A stretch of 64,000 nucleotides of DNA, taken from UBA8296 sp031581145 (GTDB lineage Bacteria > Bacteroidota > Rhodothermia > Balneolales > Balneolaceae). The stretch covers positions 1 through 64,000 of the forward strand of contig JAVLBP010000003.1 of the NCBI GenBank assembly GCA_031581145.1, written 5' to 3'. The translations under genes were made by a program, and so were the position numbers. Positions 59,174-64,000 of the stretch are shown here, piece by piece (position 1 is the first letter of the stretch; each line of letters opens with the position of its first letter). The notes below the pieces were generated by a model. That model made no database searches and was not told the DNA's origin. It saw only the letters and a program-made list of their open reading frames with translations.

Positions 59174-60568
59174 CTATTTATGGAAATAAACATTGGTCAT
59201 ATACACCGTCGGTAGAGTCCCTGATATCACAAGTTGAGCCATGTTGGTCCGGTTTGTCAAACCTGTAAACTGGCTCAAGGGTATATCTAGTGTGACCCAT
59301 TCTCCAGTCTTCAATGTTGGGGCTTTAAACGTGAGTTCATCAGAAGAGTCATCTCCTCCACCATATTGCCCATTCGGTCCAAAGTCGACAAGAAGCACTT
59401 TGAATTCATTGGAGCCACCGGTAGGATCAGGTGTCCAAATATCGAGGCTAAAATGGGTCATTTGAGTTGCATCAATCTGTTGAGAGGCAAATTCAATCCC
59501 TGCGAAGTTGAGGTTTCTGTATCGGATAACATCTTGTTCTTGCACCTTTAGATACGTCTCCTCGGCCGTAGAATATTGCCAACGAGTATTCCATGTGTCG
59601 ATAGGAACATTGGTATAGGCATTGGTATACATACTGATCACGTCGGCAGCATCATACGTTGGAGCTTCAGGAGCTGTTCTGGGTCGTTGAATCTGGGATG
59701 AAACAATCTCCAAAGACCCATCAGCTTTCATCCCCTTAAATGTCGCTGTAATGGAGGCCGTACCACTACCTACAATCTCCACGACACCCGAGGCGTTTAC
59801 CGTTGCAACAGACTCATCGGATGACGTAAATGAAAAATAACTTGGTGACACGGCCACTCTTTGAGTAACCCCACCAGGCAGACTGTGTGTTGTGTATAAT
59901 CCTGTGAGTTGAGTGGTTTCCCCTTCCTCCGTTTCGAACGTGACGCTTTCTCCATCCATCAACCCAGCAGATTGATAGGCGATTGTCCCAAGACGTTCAA
60001 ACTGCACTTCGTCAATCCAAAGTGTATACCCACGTTCGTTTTCAGGCCCCTCGGAATAAAAAAACATTCCACGCTCTGCTTCAAGTGCGTCTGCGTCAGG
60101 CAGCGGAATAATGTATTTCTTCCAGTTGGTGTTCACAGCAAGTGCACCAATCGACGCTTGGTAGGGTGACGCGGCTAAATCAAGACCAAACCCTACGACA
60201 TCGACATTGGCAGGTTGGGATGCCTTGGCCCAAAATGTGAGGGCATCATAACCGGATAAATCTCTTGGGTCTCCGGTAAAAAACGCTCCTCCGGCGTAGG
60301 CTCCGCGATTATCCCCAACATCAGGGATCTCAAATCGCATCGATGCTGTTGATTGATTGATCGTGATATCGTTATCCACCTGAAATGCAGTCGGCACAGA
60401 GCCACTAAACGCCGCATAATCTAATCCAGGGCTAAACCCATCGATAAAAACTTCAGGTGTCGCTGGGTGAGAAGGCTCCTCAAGCCCTACGACAGATCGC
60501 TCACACCCATTCCAGAGCATCAGACTCATCACTACAACAGCAAATCCTATGAGGAGGCGTGTGTTCAT
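59174..60568 (-). CDS. Surface lipoprotein with carbohydrate-binding-like and Big_2 domains
   Basis: 464 residues from the ATG at 60568, whose A is shared with the upstream stop (TAATG). The signal peptide ends at Cys22 (SLMLWNGC). Three beta-rich parts follow: a CBM-like sandwich about 35-190 (YDALTFWAKASQPANVDVVGF, NTNWKKYIIPLP), a Big_2 Ig-like domain about 205-300 (SSDESVATVNASGVVEIVGSGTASITATF), and a second CBM-like domain about 315-464 (DVISMYTNAYTNVPIDTWNTRW, HFSLDIWTPDP). The last motif type is common in Bacteroidota polysaccharide-utilisation proteins. No catalytic residues are seen; glycan binding next to two glycosidases is the likely role (inference). Confidence 0.82.
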   Translation of the reverse strand: MNTRLLIGFAVVVMSLMLWNGCERSVVGLEEPSHPATPEVFIDGFSPGLDYAAFSGSVPTAFQVDNDITINQSTASMRFEIPDVGDNRGAYAGGAFFTGDPRDLSGYDALTFWAKASQPANVDVVGFGLDLAASPYQASIGALAVNTNWKKYIIPLPDADALEAERGMFFYSEGPENERGYTLWIDEVQFERLGTIAYQSAGLMDGESVTFETEEGETTQLTGLYTTHSLPGGVTQRVAVSPSYFSFTSSDESVATVNASGVVEIVGSGTASITATFKGMKADGSLEIVSSQIQRPRTAPEAPTYDAADVISMYTNAYTNVPIDTWNTRWQYSTAEETYLKVQEQDVIRYRNLNFAGIEFASQQIDATQMTHFSLDIWTPDPTGGSNEFKVLLVDFGPNGQYGGGDDSSDELTFKAPTLKTGEWVTLDIPLSQFTGLTNRTNMAQLVISGTLPTVYMTNVYFHK

Positions 60569-63500
60569 TAGATGGAAATTTGAATATAGGTTCTGATTTC
60601 CCATTCGGTTCCGTTGTCAAAGCCCAGTGCATCAGGGTCTGGCACACTTGCCCCCGATGGATCGGTGATGTATGTAGGTGCGTACCGAGGTGAATACTGA
60701 TCCAACGATCTCCATGTCCCTCGCACGCCTAGTCTAGTTCCTGGAAGTTCAAACCATTGTGGTGTACTCAAAGAGTAGGAGATATCCCCCATAAACTGTG
60801 CTGGGTAGGTCAGATTAAAATCACGATGATAATCGTATGGACCCCAATCATTGAGTTTACCAAAAGCATGGAGTTTGAGATTGTTGTAAATCACTCGAAG
60901 GTCGAGGCCATAACGCTCAATGAGTCGCTCATCGCTTCCATTGGCTTGAGCCTCACCCCCATGAAGCTGGGCTACAAGTCCAAGACCCGGCCTTGGCTTG
61001 GAGACTAAACGAATGTGAGCTTCCCACAAATCTTCCGCTGGCGGTGCTCCATCAAAGGCAAACGTGGTACGGCCGTCAGGGAATATCCCAATGGATGCAT
61101 CTTGGGTTGTCGGATGATGGCGGTAGACAATCCCCGCACTTATTGCTAATGGTGCGTCCTCCATTTCATCATTATTCCACTCATACATCCAAGTCCCTGG
61201 TGTTGGATCCCACGTCAGGAGCAGTTCTCCAGCAATCGTTTCTCTGTTGGCTCGCACAGCAAAAGGATCATCAAGAATGTTTCTAGGTCTTCCAGGAGCC
61301 TCAACTGAGGATGGTATAGGACCCTCAATGGGCTTTTGCCACAGAAAATTGGGTCCGATTTGCAGGTTGCCTATCAAATAGGTGAATCCTGCTAATGCAT
61401 TCATCTGGTTCCCTGAGCCCGTATCTTTGAGTCTCCACCCAGTAAATGTTTGAGTTTGGTCGTATCCACCATTGGCTACGAGCCCCATCAAACTTCCTTG
61501 AGCATAGGCATTAAATCGACCCTGCATATAGGTTAATTTTACCTTTCCACCCCAGTTATCCTGCGGCTTTATCACATCTTGGTACACGTCATAGCTTCCA
61601 TCGCCTTGTTGCCTCACAAGCTGAAATGGACGGTCATTGAGGGGTTGACCTGCCCAAAGACCCCCCAATTCTACGGTAAGAGGTCCAAAATCGCGCGTTG
61701 CATAGAGACTCACACGGCGTGTTTTTGGCTGGGGAATCGCAATTGAGCTTTCTGTGGTTCCCTGTCGCTCAATATCCTCATGGTAGATACCTGTTAAGGT
61801 CGTTGCTCCCACATTTTTAGCATACTTCACCAAGACAGCAGGGTTTGCACCCCACCAAAGTTGAGGACCAAAGGCGACTTTGAGCCCTTGAAGTGACTTT
61901 TTCCCCTCTATTTCAAATCCAAATGGCGCGATTCCGTTGTAAATATCAATTTGGGGCCCATAGTTGGCTTCAGGATAGAGGCCGAAGAAATCGCCTTCAT
62001 ATCCCCAGTGATAATGACCCGTGCGATAAAAACCCTTCATCACAAAATTGGAGTGATCCCAGCTATACTCCGCTTGATATACTTTGAATCGCTCAATGTC
62101 TTCAAAGGCAACATCTCCATCACGCCCCTCCACGAAGATGGGCCGCCCACGGTTTTCGTAAAAGATCTCATCAATCGGGTTTTGAGCAACATTACCGAGA
62201 ACGTTGAACTCTACGCGTCCCCGTACACCAGGCGCTGGCTCTGCTTCGACTCCAACAAAAAAGGATTGCATGTGGTCAAAGCCTTGTTCATTGGGGTACT
62301 GCTGACTCGTGGGGTCTACATTATCTGGAGTGGTTATGAGTGCACCTCCAGTATTGAACGTGGTGAATGTTGATTCAAAGCGACTGAGTCTGATTTTTGA
62401 GGGTTGGCTTGAGGAGCCTCCCGCTCCCCCTTTGGCTCGCAATAGTGCGTCGACTATGGAAATCTCGTCAAAATAGCTGTCGAGATCATCCAATGTGATA
62501 TCGCTAGCAAAGGGCTCAAATTGGTGAGCATCCTGCAAGACATAATACGCAGCTCGTGGAGTCATCTCGAACGTGCCATCAGCTTTAGGAAACTCCTTGG
62601 CCATCACTCCCCACCACTCCTCATTCATGTTGTTCTCCCCTTCCACAAAATCGCACTGATACCCAGCATTGGCCCATGTGGCTTCCGTGTTGTGAACAGA
62701 GAGATCTTCCAGCTGATTCAGTTTCCACCATCCATCATTCCACTGGAATGTAAATCCACCAATTGAATTGTTATTTCGACCAAGCCCTGCGGCATTGCTG
62801 TAGATATCACGCCATTGACTCAAGAGTAGGTCAGCCTGACATTGCTGATCTTCTGCACGTGCGCGAGCATTAAATGCATCGGAGCCAAACTCTGTAAGTA
62901 AGACCGGTTTGTTGTATTCACTCCGAAGCCTCTCATACATATCGGTAAAATCAGGTCCACGATATACATTGGATCCAAAAATATCGATATCAGGGGCGAG
63001 CTCTGCGATGATATCTAAAAACAACAGGTCTCCATTAGCCATCGCAACTGGGCGAGACTCATCCAACACGTGGATCAACTGGGAAGCTTCATTAAACAAG
63101 CTGTACATATCTCGTGCACGCTTCGTCGTTTTTCGCTCCTCAACTGGAATGTCTTCGGTCTCTGCGCCATCCCAGAACAAGCCATAATTATTTTCATTAC
63201 CCAGCAAGTAGAGCAGCAAACCTTGGGTTCCGCGAAACTCTTCCACAAGCGCTGTGATTTCGTCAAGGAGTAGTTCACGGACTCTTGGATCTCCATAATC
63301 TGTATTCGGCATCCAAGCTCCATCAACCGTCAAACCATACCGCCCAAACGAATGGTTGATCATCGTATAGATGCCATAATTCTGGTAGATATACTCTACC
63401 CATTCTGGCTGAATCCCTGTATAGACCCTGATGGCATTGACCCCCATGTTTTTTAGTAAGGGCATCTCATAATCAAGAACCTTTTGAATGAATGCTGGAT

Positions 63501-63732
63501 CTTGAGTCCACAAACTGTAGTTGTAGGTCTTACCTATCGGAAAATAATCCCAATTCATTCCATTGACCATGGTGGGTTGACCATCCACAAGGAGTGTCCA
63601 GCCTTGTTGAGTCTCAGAAACCTCTACCTTTTGCTGCCCAGACGAAGATCCGGCCCAGAAGCATATCAGTAGGAGTAGCCCAAATGGTATAGCGTGGTTA
63701 TGAATCAATGGTACGTTTCTGGTGTCTGACAC
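60568..63732 (-). CDS. Clan GH-A-like glycoside hydrolase fused to a putative outer-membrane beta-barrel
   Basis: 1054 residues. A signal peptide (1-33, FGLLLLICFWAGSSSG) precedes a TIM-barrel hydrolase of about 40-405: VNGMNWDYFPIG, GVNAIRVYTGIQPEWVEYI, Glu180 in LLYLLGNENNYG (acid/base candidate) and Glu281 in KPVLLTEFGSDAF (nucleophile candidate), with FTFQWNDGWW after it. The family could be GH2-, GH5- or GH72-like. A Gly/Ser linker (434-446) leads to about 600 residues of alternating amphipathic strands rich in Tyr, Trp, Gly and Asn (for example RVEFNVLGN, FNAYAQGSLMGL, LGVRGTWRSL), as in porins. The start is GTG at 63732. The stop overlaps the next lipoprotein gene by one base. The barrel assignment is inference. 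Confidence 0.8.
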   Translation of the reverse strand: MSDTRNVPLIHNHAIPFGLLLLICFWAGSSSGQQKVEVSETQQGWTLLVDGQPTMVNGMNWDYFPIGKTYNYSLWTQDPAFIQKVLDYEMPLLKNMGVNAIRVYTGIQPEWVEYIYQNYGIYTMINHSFGRYGLTVDGAWMPNTDYGDPRVRELLLDEITALVEEFRGTQGLLLYLLGNENNYGLFWDGAETEDIPVEERKTTKRARDMYSLFNEASQLIHVLDESRPVAMANGDLLFLDIIAELAPDIDIFGSNVYRGPDFTDMYERLRSEYNKPVLLTEFGSDAFNARARAEDQQCQADLLLSQWRDIYSNAAGLGRNNNSIGGFTFQWNDGWWKLNQLEDLSVHNTEATWANAGYQCDFVEGENNMNEEWWGVMAKEFPKADGTFEMTPRAAYYVLQDAHQFEPFASDITLDDLDSYFDEISIVDALLRAKGGAGGSSSQPSKIRLSRFESTFTTFNTGGALITTPDNVDPTSQQYPNEQGFDHMQSFFVGVEAEPAPGVRGRVEFNVLGNVAQNPIDEIFYENRGRPIFVEGRDGDVAFEDIERFKVYQAEYSWDHSNFVMKGFYRTGHYHWGYEGDFFGLYPEANYGPQIDIYNGIAPFGFEIEGKKSLQGLKVAFGPQLWWGANPAVLVKYAKNVGATTLTGIYHEDIERQGTTESSIAIPQPKTRRVSLYATRDFGPLTVELGGLWAGQPLNDRPFQLVRQQGDGSYDVYQDVIKPQDNWGGKVKLTYMQGRFNAYAQGSLMGLVANGGYDQTQTFTGWRLKDTGSGNQMNALAGFTYLIGNLQIGPNFLWQKPIEGPIPSSVEAPGRPRNILDDPFAVRANRETIAGELLLTWDPTPGTWMYEWNNDEMEDAPLAISAGIVYRHHPTTQDASIGIFPDGRTTFAFDGAPPAEDLWEAHIRLVSKPRPGLGLVAQLHGGEAQANGSDERLIERYGLDLRVIYNNLKLHAFGKLNDWGPYDYHRDFNLTYPAQFMGDISYSLSTPQWFELPGTRLGVRGTWRSLDQYSPRYAPTYITDPSGASVPDPDALGFDNGTEWEIRTYIQISI

Positions 63733-63782
63733 TTGGGTGTCATTTTATGTTTAGCCAGGGCAGCTTGTAAATTCTACTACAT

Positions 63783-63818
63783 AAAAAATGCGCGAGCTAC
63801 CTTGGCAACTTGCGCATT
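63783..63818 (-). terminator. Intrinsic terminator after the T9SS-sorted gene
   Basis: AATGCGCGAG (63787-63796) pairs with CTTGCGCATT (63809-63818), ten pairs with one G-U, and on the minus strand a T6 tract follows (63783-63788). It separates the right-edge gene from the three-gene glycan operon, which must then have its own promoter in the roughly 50 bases before 63732; I found no convincing one. Confidence 0.85.
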
Positions 63819-63836
63819 CTAATGTATGAACTAATC

Positions 63837-64000
63837 TTACTTAATTAGGGTCATTTTCTGTAAGAGCATTTGATCACCTGCTTGCATTCGATACAGATAG
63901 GTGCCACTTGAGAGTGTGGATGCATCAAATGTAACGGTATGAACCCCGGCTTGACGTGTTCCTTGGACCAGTGTGGCAATCTTTTGACCCACCATATTGT
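63837..64000 (-). CDS. C-terminal fragment of a type IX secretion-sorted protein
   Basis: The last 54 codons of a minus-strand gene that runs off the right edge. The peptide reads GQKIATLVQGTRQAGVHTV, then FDASTLSSGTYLYRMQAG, and ends QKMTLIK before TAA. This is the T9SS type A C-terminal sorting domain (Por_Secre_tail), which directs export across the outer membrane and anchoring or release. The body of the protein is not visible. Its place just before the glycan operon suggests another secreted polysaccharide-degrading enzyme, but that is inference. Confidence 0.9.
   Translation of the reverse strand, partial: NMVGQKIATLVQGTRQAGVHTVTFDASTLSSGTYLYRMQAGDQMLLQKMTLIK

Overview
This window is chromosomal DNA from a member of the Bacteroidota, most likely the Rhodothermia/Balneolia branch (inference). 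The gene order of the division and cell wall (dcw) cluster, the long-linker FtsZ ending in PAFLRR, the small histone H1-like protein and a C-terminal type IX secretion (T9SS) sorting domain all fit this phylum. Clear Shine-Dalgarno sequences (AGGAGGT-like) before many start codons set it apart from Bacteroidia and Flavobacteriia, which seldom use them. I see no prophage, insertion sequence, CRISPR array or rRNA.

Layout. 1-1360: 3' end of pdxJ, a Crp/Fnr-like regulator and a cupin. 1429-19060: era, then divergently a complete dcw operon mraZ-rsmH-ftsL-ftsI-murE-mraY-murD-ftsW-murG-murC-ftsQ-ftsA-ftsZ. It has almost no spacing, is preceded by a well-formed MraZ box and is closed by a strong terminator. 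murF, murB and ddl are not in the cluster. 19235-32769: TauE/SafE exporter, mutS2, redox genes, a membrane SpoIIE-type phosphatase, rRNA pseudouridine synthase, scpB, priA, DUF2256 and DASH cryptochrome, then an AlkA-like DNA glycosylase. 32789-35929: groEL, groES and rsmA. 36098-39661: a small membrane protein coupled to an Lhr-type helicase and the PdeM phosphoesterase. 39710-58294: scattered housekeeping genes (ZIP transporter, gcvP, H1-like protein, isocitrate dehydrogenase, gatC, flippase, murI, phoH-like, TrmH, ALDH, WbqC, NhaC, pcm, ettA and a CAT-anticodon tRNA). 58334-64000: a polysaccharide-degradation locus on the minus strand.

The most unusual locus is the last one. A 1054-residue protein fuses a clan GH-A-like glycoside hydrolase barrel to what looks like an outer-membrane beta-barrel. 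It is translationally coupled to a lipoprotein with carbohydrate-binding-like domains and is followed by a GH16 beta-glucanase lipoprotein. No SusC/SusD pair is visible. This could be a small beta-glucan system in which the enzyme carries its own porin (inference).

A second theme runs through the whole window. Short tandem duplications, often of 28-45 bp units, occur between genes and inside conserved genes, where they encode Ser/Thr/Lys- or Pro-rich insertions (MurD, MurG, FtsQ, FtsZ, RsmA, PhoH-like, GcvP, MurI, PriA). Other points of note are a serine in place of a zinc-ligand cysteine in PriA and a short ORF coupled to gcvP.
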